Below, one piece after another: positions 30,004-39,624 of a DNA stretch of 57,741 nucleotides. The translations under genes were made by a program, and so were the position numbers. The DNA is from Planctomycetota bacterium (GTDB taxonomy: Bacteria > Planctomycetota > Planctomycetia > Pirellulales > UBA1268). The DNA lies in the NCBI GenBank assembly GCA_018970605.1, contig JAGWWA010000001.1, positions 1-57,741 of the forward strand. The letters are read 5' to 3'. The notes beneath the pieces were generated by a model. The model searched no databases and had not been told where the DNA came from. It saw only the letters and a list, made by a program, of their open reading frames with translations. Position 1 is the first letter of the stretch. Each line of letters starts with the position of its first letter.

Positions 30004-33000
30004 TCACATGCCGGCTTCGCCACGTGCCGTTTTCTGCAGAACGCCTTCGCAATCGAGTTCGACCGCGCCGAGATCGGGGGCTGCGCCCGTGAAGGCCCCG
30101 CCGAGGTCGATTCCCTTGTCGACGACCGCACCGCCGCTCCGCGGACTCGCGAAGCCGTTCTCCGGCAGGCCGCCGTCCGCGACGCGAGTCGCGGACGCAA
30201 GCGCGGCGTCGAGTCCCGTGAACTCGTCGGCCGTCAACGTCGAGACATACTTCCCCTTCTTCTTCGGATTGGGGTCGGGCATCCAGGAGTTGTGCGGGCA
30301 GACGACGTCGGCGTCGAACTCCACGCCCGATTTCGATCGTGTTGGGGCGAATGAGACGCAGTTCACGAGCACATGCGCCGCCTTCTTGAACTGGAAGTTC
30401 GTCCTGTTGCCCCAGGCGGCGCAGTGCTGGAGCGTGATGGGCGCCGTGTTGTTGTTGTCCTCGAAGCCGTTGCCCGAGCCGAAAGGATGATCGAAGGCCA
30501 CGCATCGCCGCACGAGGTGGGAGGCCGGCTTGTCCTGGCCGCCGAGTTTGAAGCCATTGCCATCGCCGTTGTAGCTCCCCTGCACCCGCGGAAAGAGGTC
30601 CGGGTCGCCGTTGTGCCAGGCCCAGCAGCGATCGAGCGTCACCGGGAACGTGGTCATGAACAGGTCCCAGCCGTCGTCGGCATTCTCCCAGGCGCGGCAG
30701 CCGACGAACGAGTTGCCCTCCCCGGGAAAGAGCTTGCAGGCGAACCCGTCGGCGTTCTCCCCCTTGGTGCGAGCGTCGAAGTTGCGGTAGGAATCGCAGT
30801 TCACGATCGTGTTGTGGGCCGCAAGGTCGCCGTCGTTTCGTGACTTCTTGGCGAGACCGATCTGCAGGCCGCTGTCGCCATTGTGGTGGAACACGCACCG
30901 CTCGACACGATTGTGGCTGCCCTCGATCTTGAGTCCGTTGTCGGCCGCGTGGCAGATTTCGAGCCCCTCGAGAATCCAGTGGTCACCGGTGAGAAAGACG
31001 CCCCGCGACGCCGCCCGCTGCTTCTCGTCGGCCGCCGTGACGCCCGCGAACTCGAGCACGGGCTTGGCGCCGGGGGCCGCCTGAAGTCGCAGCGGCTGGT
31101 CGGCGGTGCCGCTGCCCGAGAGCAGGATCATCCGCCCACAGGCGAACACGCCGTCGTGCAGCAGGATCGTGTCGCCCGGCCGGGCCCGATCCACCGCCGC
31201 CGGCACGCTCGCCAGCGGCGCCTGCTCGCTACCCACCGCGGCGTCGTCGCCACGGGGCGCCACGTGAATCGTGGCGGCCGAGGCGATCGCCCCGATCACG
31301 CAAGCCGCACCGACTCCCACCACCCGTAAAAATCGCCGCCGCATCGTGAGCCCCACGACCGGCACCAGCGCGAGCCACGGCAGGCACGCCGGTTCGGGAA
31401 CCGCAGTGATGGCCCCGGGGTCGCTGGCGGCGAGTGCGGGGACGAACGGCCCCTGATCGAAGAGGCTCGTCCCGAGCAGATCGGCGGCATCGAGAATGTC
31501 CACCACGCCGTCATAGTTGAAGTCGCCCTGACTCCAGACGGCGGGCTGCCAGTTGTCGAAGAGTCCTCCCGAGATGAAGTTGGCGGCGTCGAGGATGTCG
31601 ATCTGGCCGTCCACGTTCGTGTCGCCCGGCGCCGTATAGGCGACCGAGCACGACGCATCGCCGTTCGCGATCCAGCCCACCGATCGCAGGATGCCGCCGG
31701 CCAGATCGGCCGCCGCGGCAGCCGACGTGATGCCCGTGGTCCCGGTCCAGGTGCCGTCGCCCCGGCCGGCGACGAGCGCCGCCACCAGCGAATCCTGGGC
31801 CATGCCCCCTGCCGCGATTTCGAGCCGGCCGACGCCAAGCTCCAGCCGACCATCGACGACGAGCCGCGACGTCGCGATCGTGCTGGCGGCTGACGACGAC
31901 AGCCTCGCGAGTCCGCCGGCGGCGATCGTGAGCGACGGCGTCTGCATCGACAGCCCCGCATCGACGGTGAGCGTGCCATTCGACAGCACGGCGGCAGGGC
32001 TCGCGGCCAGGGCTGCGGCATGACCGATCTGCAGCGTGCCCGCCGTGACCGACGACGTTCCCGAGAAGGAAGTGGCTCCAGTCAGCCGCAGATTTCCGCC
32101 GTTCACCGCGAGCGACACGCGGCGGGTCCCGCCACCGATCGCGTCGCGAATCGTGCCGGCGTACGTCGAGCTACCGGTCAGCGTGAGCCTGGCATCCTGC
32201 GCCGTCGAACTGTTGCCGATCACCGCGGCAGCCGCGCCCTGCGTGATGCCCCCGAGCGACTGGTCGTAGCCGGCAAGGTCGAGGGTCCCCGAACCGCTCG
32301 TCCCGATCGCCACCGCAGCCCCGGTTGCCAGGCCGTTGGTGCGGCCAAGCCGCGCGGTCCCCTGCATCACGTCAAAGCCCGCATACGCCCCGCCGCCGGC
32401 GAAGGTGACCGTGCCGGTGCGGACGCTCACCCGGGCCGTTCCCTGCACCACGACGGCCGCGTTCACTGCGAGTTCGCCGCCGCCCGAAGAGCCGAACAGG
32501 CCGCCGTTGGCCGGTGCTGAAAAAACGGTGATGGTGCTGCTGGCCAGGATGCCGCGGCCCGGCGCATCGTACTGGATCACGCCGCCGTCCGTCGCGCCGG
32601 TCGGCGCGTTGATGAGCATGGCGTTGGCGATCGTGGCGCTGCCGCTGAGCACGAGTCGCCGGGCCGACCCGGTGATGGTGACCAGTCCGCTGCCGAGGGC
32701 ATCGGTCGCGGCGGCCACAAGGGTGCCGCCGCGGAGCGAGGTGCCGCCCGCGTAGTTGCTGGCGCCCCCGAAACGCTGCGCGCCCGTCCCGGTCTTCGTG
32801 ATCGCGAGCGTCTGCGCGGTGCCCTGCGTGAGCAGGCCGGAAAAGTCGCCGCTGGCGTCGCCGTTTCCGACCGTGAGCGTTCGGGTGGTGTTGAGCGTGG
32901 TCGTCACGGTGCCGGCGCCATCGAGGCCGTTGATCGTGTGGCTGTTGCCGTAGAGGTCGAGCGTAGCCCCGGCGGCCACCGTCACGTCGCCCTTCCCGGC

Positions 33001-35934
33001 CCCGGTCGGCAGCACGCCGGCGGACACCAGGAACAGCGTGCCGCCATTGACGAGCGTGTCGCCCGAGTAGGTCTTGGCGCTCCCGAAGAGCCTCCAGGTG
33101 CCAGGCCCCGCCTTCACGAGCCTGGTCTGCCCGGACGCCGGATCGGGAATCCCGGCGGAGATGTTGTTGTACGACGTCGCCGTGCCCGAAAGCGTGAACG
33201 TGCGGCCGCCGGTTCCCGACATCACGATGTCGGCGGTGCCGCCGAGCACGAGATTGCCCGATCCGTTCCGCTCGATCGTCCCGCCGCCGGCAGTGACGGT
33301 GAAGCCGCGGTCGATCGTCACTGCTCCGCCGGTGTACTGGAGCGTGCCCCCGTCGAGCACAAGGTTCGCCGGGTCGGCCGTCGCCTGGCCGATGCCGCTC
33401 GCCGTGCCTCCGTTCGCGAGCGTGCCGACCGCGAGGACACCCCCGGAGATCCGCGTGACGCCGGTGTAGCTGCTGGCGGCGCCGCCGAGCGCGAGCGTGC
33501 CGGCGCCGACCTTCGTGATCCCGGTCGTGCCGGGCGCGCTGAACACGCCGTCGGTGATCGTGCCACTGAACGTGGTGCTCGCGGCGTTGCCGCCGATCAC
33601 GTACGTCACGAGCCCGGAGTCGTTGGTCGATCCCTGGAGCTTCGTCGCGGTGCCGCCGGCGAGCGAGCCGAGGGCCACCGTGGCGGCGTAGGCGGTGCGG
33701 AGCGTGGCCGTACTCGCCCCAAGGTCGAACTTCGCCGTGCCGCTGCCGAGAGCGGCAGTCGCGTTGAGCCGCACGTTGCCGGTCGTGGCATTGAAATCGA
33801 CGGTGCCCGTGAAGCCCGTGAAGCCGCCGGCGAGCGTGAGGTTGCTGCTGCCCCCCGCCGAGGTGGTGATGGCGAGCTTCACGCCGCTGCCGCCGCTGAT
33901 CGGTCCGTTGAGCGTGATGCCGCCCGCGGTGAGCGTGCCGCTCGACGCGAGCGCGATCGGCGTGGCGATGCCCGACACGGAGCCGAACGTGGCGTTGCCG
34001 CCGGCGAGGGTGATGCTGCCGCTACCGATGGCGGCGATGTGGTTCACTGCCAGCGTGCCCGCCATCACCTTCACGCCGCCGGCCATGGTGTTGGAGCCCG
34101 AGACCGCGAGCGTGCCGGCACCGTTCTTGGTGAGGCCGCCGCTGCCCGAGATCACGCCGCTCCAGGTGCCGCTGAAGCCGTTGGTGAGCAGCGTCCCGCC
34201 CCCCGCCGCGATGATCGTCGGCACCGAAATGTCGGGGGCGGCGGAGAACTGCACGGTGCCGCCGCTCCACTCGAACCGTCCGCCCGTGGAGCCGGCGCGG
34301 ATGAAGGCGGCCTGGAGCGTGCCGCCCGCCATGATCAGCGCCCCGCTCGCAGGCGTCGCCCCCGACGTTCCGCCCAGGACGATTTCGCCGGCGGCCACGC
34401 CCCCAGAGGTGAGTGCGAGCGTGGCGTCCGCGCCACTCCCCACATGCAGTCGCTCGAAAACATCGAGCGTTCCACCGCTGACGGTGACCGTCGACGCAGC
34501 GACGTCGCCGACGGTCAGCCGCCGCGCGAACGCTTCACCGGACGAAATCGTGGTCGTCCCGGTGACGGCCGCGGCGGTCGCGAACGTGGGCACCCCGACG
34601 GACCAGGTCGCTGCGGCGCTCCACGTGCCGCTCCCCGCCGCCCAGCGACTCGTCGTCTCGGCGGCCCCCAGTTCATTGAGATAGAGTTCCAGATTCGTAT
34701 ACCCTCCCGACAGCGTCTTCCAGTCGGTGGCGCTCGTGGGGTTCAGGCCTCGTGAGCGCTCCCAGCAGTCCGGCATGCCGTCGTTGTCGGTGTCGGCGAG
34801 CCTGCCGAAGGCGATCCGCGGGCTCGAGAAGGTCGGAAACAGGTCGGTGTCGTACTGGATCACGCCGCCGAGCGTGCCGTAACTGAGCACCTCCTGCATG
34901 ATGCGGGTATCGACCTCGTCACGGGTGATCGTGAGACCCGCGTTCCGAGTCACGTACCCCACCGCCTGCTGCGCCGTCATGGAGGCCGTCGTCGGAAAGG
35001 CGAATGGGACGGCGGCAACGGTCGCCCCCGGATAGGTGGTGATCGCGCTGCCGTCGAGCACCCCGTTGCGGTTGGCGTCGACCCAGTTGTCGCTGCCATA
35101 GATTTCGAACTGCGGGGTTCCCGATGCAAAGGGAGAGCTGCCATCGACCGGCCCCTCGATGAAGTAGTTGCCGATGGCGTTGGCGTGCGACGTCATGTTG
35201 ACGGTGTCGCCCATGATGTAGCCCGCGGTCTCATAGCCGTAGACGACGTTGTTGATGTATTCGTTCTCGCCACGAACTTTCGGATTCCGGGTGACGTTGT
35301 CGGCGAACAGGCTCTTGATCACGCTGAACCGGCTCCCCTCCCCCAGCGTCATGAGGCCACCGGCGCTGTGGCCGAGGCGGTCGAGCCCCTGGGCGATGAC
35401 CGTGTTCTGAATCGTGATGTTGTCGATTACATAGCCGCTGTCGGGGTTCATGGAGAACGTCTCATCGACTCCCCACGTCACCGACATGTGATCGAAGATC
35501 ATGTTGGTGCCGCGGGAGAGGCTGACGGAATCCTCCCGGGTGCCGGCCTCGCCCTTGCGGACGGCGATGTAGCGGCTGATGGTGTTGTTGGCGCTGGTGA
35601 AGGCGAGACGATCGCCATAGAACGCGATTCCACCGGGAGCCGTCTGCCCGGCAATCGTGACATTGCTGCTCACCACCGCCACGCTGCCAAGCGTCACCAC
35701 CCCTCCGACGTCGAACACCACGAAACGATTCGACTGGCTCACGGCGTCGCGAAACGAGCCCGCGCCCGAATCGTTGAGGTTCGTGACGTGATAGACCGAG
35801 GCGCTCGCAAGGTTCGTGCGGCCGCCGGTGGCGAAGCGGCCGAAGCCTTCGGCTTCGGGAAACGCGAGAACCTGTGCATGCGCGGCACCACCCCAGGCGG
35901 CCACGGCGGCCACGATGATTCCGAACACGCGCAT
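30004..35934 (-). CDS. PL1-like lyase, beta-helix repeats, dockerin-like module, internal PEP-CTERM and C-terminal PL9-like lyase in one ORF
   Basis: FPEAEGFGRFATGGR...VYHVTNL; many GGLTKNGAGTLAVSG-type repeats; GDTNVDGQIDILDAAN; VPEPACLPWLALVPVVGLTMRRRFL followed by a PL9-like IHVAPRGDDAAVGSEQAPLASVPAAVDRARPGDTILLHDG. Confidence 0.82.
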   Translation of the reverse strand: MRVFGIIVAAVAAWGGAAHAQVLAFPEAEGFGRFATGGRTNLASASVYHVTNLNDSGAGSFRDAVSQSNRFVVFDVGGVVTLGSVAVVSSNVTIAGQTAPGGIAFYGDRLAFTSANNTISRYIAVRKGEAGTREDSVSLSRGTNMIFDHMSVTWGVDETFSMNPDSGYVIDNITIQNTVIAQGLDRLGHSAGGLMTLGEGSRFSVIKSLFADNVTRNPKVRGENEYINNVVYGYETAGYIMGDTVNMTSHANAIGNYFIEGPVDGSSPFASGTPQFEIYGSDNWVDANRNGVLDGSAITTYPGATVAAVPFAFPTTASMTAQQAVGYVTRNAGLTITRDEVDTRIMQEVLSYGTLGGVIQYDTDLFPTFSSPRIAFGRLADTDNDGMPDCWERSRGLNPTSATDWKTLSGGYTNLELYLNELGAAETTSRWAAGSGTWSAAATWSVGVPTFATAAAVTGTTTISSGEAFARRLTVGDVAASTVTVSGGTLDVFERLHVGSGADATLALTSGGVAAGEIVLGGTSGATPASGALIMAGGTLQAAFIRAGSTGGRFEWSGGTVQFSAAPDISVPTIIAAGGGTLLTNGFSGTWSGVISGSGGLTKNGAGTLAVSGSNTMAGGVKVMAGTLAVNHIAAIGSGSITLAGGNATFGSVSGIATPIALASSGTLTAGGITLNGPISGGSGVKLAITTSAGGSSNLTLAGGFTGFTGTVDFNATTGNVRLNATAALGSGTAKFDLGASTATLRTAYAATVALGSLAGGTATKLQGSTNDSGLVTYVIGGNAASTTFSGTITDGVFSAPGTTGITKVGAGTLALGGAASSYTGVTRISGGVLAVGTLANGGTASGIGQATADPANLVLDGGTLQYTGGAVTIDRGFTVTAGGGTIERNGSGNLVLGGTADIVMSGTGGRTFTLSGTATSYNNISAGIPDPASGQTRLVKAGPGTWRLFGSAKTYSGDTLVNGGTLFLVSAGVLPTGAGKGDVTVAAGATLDLYGNSHTINGLDGAGTVTTTLNTTRTLTVGNGDASGDFSGLLTQGTAQTLAITKTGTGAQRFGGASNYAGGTSLRGGTLVAAATDALGSGLVTITGSARRLVLSGSATIANAMLINAPTGATDGGVIQYDAPGRGILASSTITVFSAPANGGLFGSSGGGELAVNAAVVVQGTARVSVRTGTVTFAGGGAYAGFDVMQGTARLGRTNGLATGAAVAIGTSGSGTLDLAGYDQSLGGITQGAAAAVIGNSSTAQDARLTLTGSSTYAGTIRDAIGGGTRRVSLAVNGGNLRLTGATSFSGTSSVTAGTLQIGHAAALAASPAAVLSNGTLTVDAGLSMQTPSLTIAAGGLARLSSSAASTIATSRLVVDGRLELGVGRLEIAAGGMAQDSLVAALVAGRGDGTWTGTTGITSAAAAADLAGGILRSVGWIANGDASCSVAYTAPGDTNVDGQIDILDAANFISGGLFDNWQPAVWSQGDFNYDGVVDILDAADLLGTSLFDQGPFVPALAASDPGAITAVPEPACLPWLALVPVVGLTMRRRFLRVVGVGAACVIGAIASAATIHVAPRGDDAAVGSEQAPLASVPAAVDRARPGDTILLHDGVFACGRMILLSGSGTADQPLRLQAAPGAKPVLEFAGVTAADEKQRAASRGVFLTGDHWILEGLEICHAADNGLKIEGSHNRVERCVFHHNGDSGLQIGLAKKSRNDGDLAAHNTIVNCDSYRNFDARTKGENADGFACKLFPGEGNSFVGCRAWENADDGWDLFMTTFPVTLDRCWAWHNGDPDLFPRVQGSYNGDGNGFKLGGQDKPASHLVRRCVAFDHPFGSGNGFEDNNNTAPITLQHCAAWGNRTNFQFKKAAHVLVNCVSFAPTRSKSGVEFDADVVCPHNSWMPDPNPKKKGKYVSTLTADEFTGLDAALASATRVADGGLPENGFASPRSGGAVVDKGIDLGGAFTGAAPDLGAVELDCEGVLQKTARGEAGM

Positions 35935-36134
35935 GCCTGGTCGCGTCACGTACCGATCCAGCGAGACTCAGCGGCGCGGGTGCAGACCATCTCCGGTCGG
36001 CCACCCGGCAGCCTTCACGCCCTTCCTACGTGCATCAAGGGTACGACGGTTCGACCGCCGTCCACAACGATACGGCGACCCCGCCGTGCAGCGTGCTGCG
36101 CAACAGTCGCGACCTGCGTTGCGCCCTTCCCGAA

Positions 36135-36884
36135 CTACTCGCCGCCGATGTCACGAACGACGATGTCCTTGAACTCCACCCACATCGGCTTCCCCTGATG
36201 GAGCTGCAGGGCGATGATCCCCTCGCGGAGCGCGAGGTCGGGGGCGTCGGTGAAGTCGAGGGTGAGGGTGCCGTTGAGGTAGTGGCGAAGCCGGTCGCCC
36301 TGGGCCACGATCCGCACTTCGTTCCAGTCGTCGAGCTTGAAGAGCTTCGCGAAATCGTCGGCGCTGATCAGTTCGCCCGTCACCTTCTTTTCGCCGTCCA
36401 CCATTTCGGCCTTCTCGCCCGCGAGGCAGATCCGGCGTCGGTTGCCCCCTTCGTCGTAGATGAAGCCCGACACGTCCGGCATCTGCGCTTCGTTGCGGAG
36501 CTCGTGCTGGTAGCCGCGGACGACCCAGGCATTCTTCGGCTCGCCCTCCGTGATGTGCCGGGAACGGTACTGAATGCCGGAGTTGTTCGCCGCGTTGCAG
36601 CGGTAGAGGAGCTTCAGCTCGAAATCCTTGAGAGCCGGGCCCTTGCAGATCAGGAAGGTGTTGCCCTCGGCCTTCACCTCCGGCGTGGTCTCGCCGTGGA
36701 TCACCCCGTCGCGAACACTCCACATCCGCGGATCGCCATCCCAGCCCGTCAGGTCGCGGCCGTTGAAGAGCGTCCGCCACGCGCCCGACGCAGCGGGCTG
36801 GGCGGTGGGGGCCACGGCCGGCGGAGCGGCACAGGCCAGCGACGGAATGGCCACGACAGCCACCGCGAACAACGAACGGATCAT
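36135..36884 (-). CDS. DUF1080 (3-keto-disaccharide hydrolase-like) protein
   Basis: WRTLFNGRDLTGWDGDPRMWSVRDGVIHGE; NSGIQYRSR; WNEVRIVAQGDRLRHYLNG. Confidence 0.9.
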   Translation of the reverse strand: MIRSLFAVAVVAIPSLACAAPPAVAPTAQPAASGAWRTLFNGRDLTGWDGDPRMWSVRDGVIHGETTPEVKAEGNTFLICKGPALKDFELKLLYRCNAANNSGIQYRSRHITEGEPKNAWVVRGYQHELRNEAQMPDVSGFIYDEGGNRRRICLAGEKAEMVDGEKKVTGELISADDFAKLFKLDDWNEVRIVAQGDRLRHYLNGTLTLDFTDAPDLALREGIIALQLHQGKPMWVEFKDIVVRDIGGE

Positions 36885-37053
36885 CGAGGCACTCCTGCGG
36901 AAAAAGACGGACACCCGTGCGGCAGTATCGCACCCGGAAGAGGGCTCGCTCAAGCGACCGGCGGCCCAAGGCCTGCGGCACGACCGCCGGGGTATTCCGG
37001 GTTGCCCACCGCCGTGCTTCCGCGTGAAGATATGCCGACTCCATCGCCACGCC

Positions 37054-38211
37054 ATGCCAGATCTCCCCCGCATCGTCATCGACCTCGAGAAGCTGCGGCA
37101 CATCAACTGCGGCCTGGGGAGGTTCTCCCTGCATCTGGCCCAGGAGATGCTCCGCCTGTCGCCCGGCCGCTTCGAGCCGGTGTTTCTCCTCGCCAAGGGA
37201 TCGGACCGGCATCTGCCGCCCCGGGGGTTTGATCGCATCGGCGTGAGGCCCTGGAAGAAGGAGGCCCTGATGCGGCGGCTCCGGCCGTTCATTCGCCCCT
37301 TCCTTCCCCGCCCGCAGATCGACCTCTGGCACGCCACCAACCAGATGTCGAAGTATCTGCCACTCGACGACCGCGTGCCCGTCGTGCTCACGATTCACGA
37401 CCTCACGTTCCTCCACGAGACGCCCAACGACGAGCACCCCCGCCGGATCGAGCGAAAGCTCGCCGACATCCAGGCGAAGGTCGATCGTGCGGCCGCCATC
37501 GTCACCGACTCGCAATACGTCGCCGATGACGTGAAGACCCATCTCACGCTCGGCGATCGCCCGGTGCACGTCGTCCGCCTCGGACTTCCCGCCCCGCCCG
37601 CCGCCGCCACCACGCGGCCGGCGTTTCTGCCGGACGGCCCCTTCGTGCTCACGGTGGGCAACTGCCTGCCGCACAAGAACTTCCACGTGCTGCTCGACCT
37701 CATCGACCGGCTCCCGAACCTGAGGCTTGTGATCGCCGGCAAGAAGATGACGCCGTACGGCGAGTTCCTCGGTCGTGAGATCGTCCGCCGCGGCCTCGAA
37801 GCTCGCGCGATCATGGCCGGCGAGGTCTGCGACGCCGACCGACAGTGGCTCTACGAGCACTGCGACGCATTCCTTTTTCCGTCGCTCACCGAGGGCTTCG
37901 GCTTTCCGGTGCTCGAAGCGATGCAGTGCGGGAAGCCCACCTTTCTTTCCCGGATGACGTGTCTTCCCGAGATTGCCGGGGCTCACGCTTTTTATTTCGA
38001 TGGCTTCGAGGCGGCGTCGATGGCCGCCACCTACGAGGCGGGCATGGCGGCGTTTCGCAACGACCCCGGCTTTTCCGACCGCGTCCGCTCCCATGCCGCA
38101 GGCTACAGCTGGGCCGAGACGGCCCGCGGCTACCTGCGGGTCTACGAGTCGATCCGGGGACCGTTTCCTGGCCTCGTGCTGAACGGCTCACGCGGCGGCC
38201 ACACGCCCTGA
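37054..38211 (+). CDS. glycosyltransferase family 4
   Basis: TIHDLTFL, VLTVGNCLPHKN, FLFPSLTEGFGFPVLEAMQCGKP. Confidence 0.9.
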   Translation: MPDLPRIVIDLEKLRHINCGLGRFSLHLAQEMLRLSPGRFEPVFLLAKGSDRHLPPRGFDRIGVRPWKKEALMRRLRPFIRPFLPRPQIDLWHATNQMSKYLPLDDRVPVVLTIHDLTFLHETPNDEHPRRIERKLADIQAKVDRAAAIVTDSQYVADDVKTHLTLGDRPVHVVRLGLPAPPAAATTRPAFLPDGPFVLTVGNCLPHKNFHVLLDLIDRLPNLRLVIAGKKMTPYGEFLGREIVRRGLEARAIMAGEVCDADRQWLYEHCDAFLFPSLTEGFGFPVLEAMQCGKPTFLSRMTCLPEIAGAHAFYFDGFEAASMAATYEAGMAAFRNDPGFSDRVRSHAAGYSWAETARGYLRVYESIRGPFPGLVLNGSRGGHTP

Positions 38212-38363
38212 ACTGGCATTCCGGCGCGGCCCGGAAGCGTGCTAGTTTCGCGGATCGGCGTGAGAGTCCGCAGGCCGCCCAATGTGTCGGGTGGCCCACC
38301 ACCCTCCCGCGACCCTGGCTCAGCATCGCTGTCCACGCCCGACCATCCCCGTCGAGGGACGCC

Positions 38364-39332
38364 ATGACGTTCGCCACCACGCGCCGCAGGGTCTCGCGCC
38401 GCGCCGTCAAACTGATGCCCTTCCTGCGCGGCCTGCTGCCCTCCCCGCCGATCCGAATCGCCGCCTTCCCGCGACGCCATCCCGAGTTCTTCGTGGCCGC
38501 CGGCCCGCGGCCGGAGGGGACGCAGCTCGTTTCCCAGCTCTGCCGCTTCGCGACGCTCGAATCGCCGGCGTTCCGTGGCTGGCTCGAGCGGCTCCACGAC
38601 GGCTGGCACATGCACCGCAAGAACTGGGAGCACGCCTACATCTGCCAGGCACTTCACGAACGCGGGATGCTGGGGCCGGGGCGACGCGGCCTCGGTTTTG
38701 CCGTGGGCACCGAGAAACTGCCGTCGTTCTTCGCAGCCCTCGGCTGCCGAATCACCGCCACCGACCTCGCCACCGACGACGAGCGAAACGTGGCCTGGGC
38801 GAAGACCGGCCAGTGGACGGGAAGCCGAGATGCGCTCAACGCGCACGGCCTCTGCCCGGCGGATGAGTTTCGCGAACGCGTGGAGTTTCGAGCCGTCGAC
38901 ATGAACCACGTGCCACACGACCTCGGCGGCTACGACTTCACCTGGTCAACGTGCTCGTTCGAGCACTGCGGCACCCTCGACCTGGGGCTCGAGTTCCTCG
39001 AGCGGCAGATGGACTGCCTGCGGCCGGGCGGCGTGGCCGTCCATACGACGGAGTTCAACCTCTCGAGCAACGACCAGACCATCGTCGCGGGCCCCGCTGT
39101 GATCTACCGCCTCCGCGACATCGAGGACGTGGTTCGTCGACTCACTTCCCGGGGCCACCACGTCGAACTTCTCGACGTCGATCCCGGCGACCGAGACATC
39201 GATCGCTTCGTCGATCCGCCCCCCTACAGCGGCTCGAGCGACGGGCCGCACGGCATGATCAAGCACCTGCGGCTCGATCTCGAGGGATACGCCTCCACGT
39301 CGATCGGCCTGATCATCCGCAAGGCCGCCTGA
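38364..39332 (+). CDS. class I SAM-dependent methyltransferase-like
   Basis: GLGFAVGTEKLPSFFAALGCRITATDLA; FTWSTCSFEHCG; LRPGGVAVHTTEF. Confidence 0.7.
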   Translation: MTFATTRRRVSRRAVKLMPFLRGLLPSPPIRIAAFPRRHPEFFVAAGPRPEGTQLVSQLCRFATLESPAFRGWLERLHDGWHMHRKNWEHAYICQALHERGMLGPGRRGLGFAVGTEKLPSFFAALGCRITATDLATDDERNVAWAKTGQWTGSRDALNAHGLCPADEFRERVEFRAVDMNHVPHDLGGYDFTWSTCSFEHCGTLDLGLEFLERQMDCLRPGGVAVHTTEFNLSSNDQTIVAGPAVIYRLRDIEDVVRRLTSRGHHVELLDVDPGDRDIDRFVDPPPYSGSSDGPHGMIKHLRLDLEGYASTSIGLIIRKAA

Positions 39333-39378
39333 CACGAGGCCCCCTGACAAAAGGCCCCCTGACACAAGACAGCATGAC

Positions 39379-39624
39379 ATGTCGCTGAAATCACTCGGGC
39401 ATGCGATCGAGAAGCAGTTTCTGCGGCCGCTCTTTCGGCGCGTCAGGAGGTGGACCCGCATCTCCGGCGCCCACGATCGGATTGCGGCGCTCGAAAGCCG
39501 CATCGAGAAGCTGGAGGATCTGTTCCGCGAACAGGCCGGCCTGCACTACCTGCGGCTCATGGACGACCAGCGGCACGCCGCCGACCCGGCCGGCCACGCC
39601 GCCCCGAGACGCGACTCCGCATGA
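39379..39624 (+). CDS. small coiled-coil protein
   Basis: 81 aa, DRIAALESRIEKLEDLFREQ; ATGA overlap with the next gene. Confidence 0.6.
   Translation: MSLKSLGHAIEKQFLRPLFRRVRRWTRISGAHDRIAALESRIEKLEDLFREQAGLHYLRLMDDQRHAADPAGHAAPRRDSA

Noticed and set aside
29957-30898. N-terminal extension of the PL1-like minus ORF
   Set aside because: It lies in another frame of the PL9-like region; the signal peptide MIHHSLRVFCLAAALVAIPMQAHA marks the start.
31700-34700. Autotransporter secretion system
   Set aside because: The repeats are of the autotransporter-associated type but no C-terminal beta-barrel is present; a PEP-CTERM tail follows instead.
32938-34755. 605-aa + ORF antisense to the beta-helix repeats
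   Set aside because: Repetitive shadow frame of a GC-rich repeat gene.
39322-39368. Short tandem repeats as a CRISPR array
   Set aside because: Repeat units are contiguous without spacers and only 15 bp.
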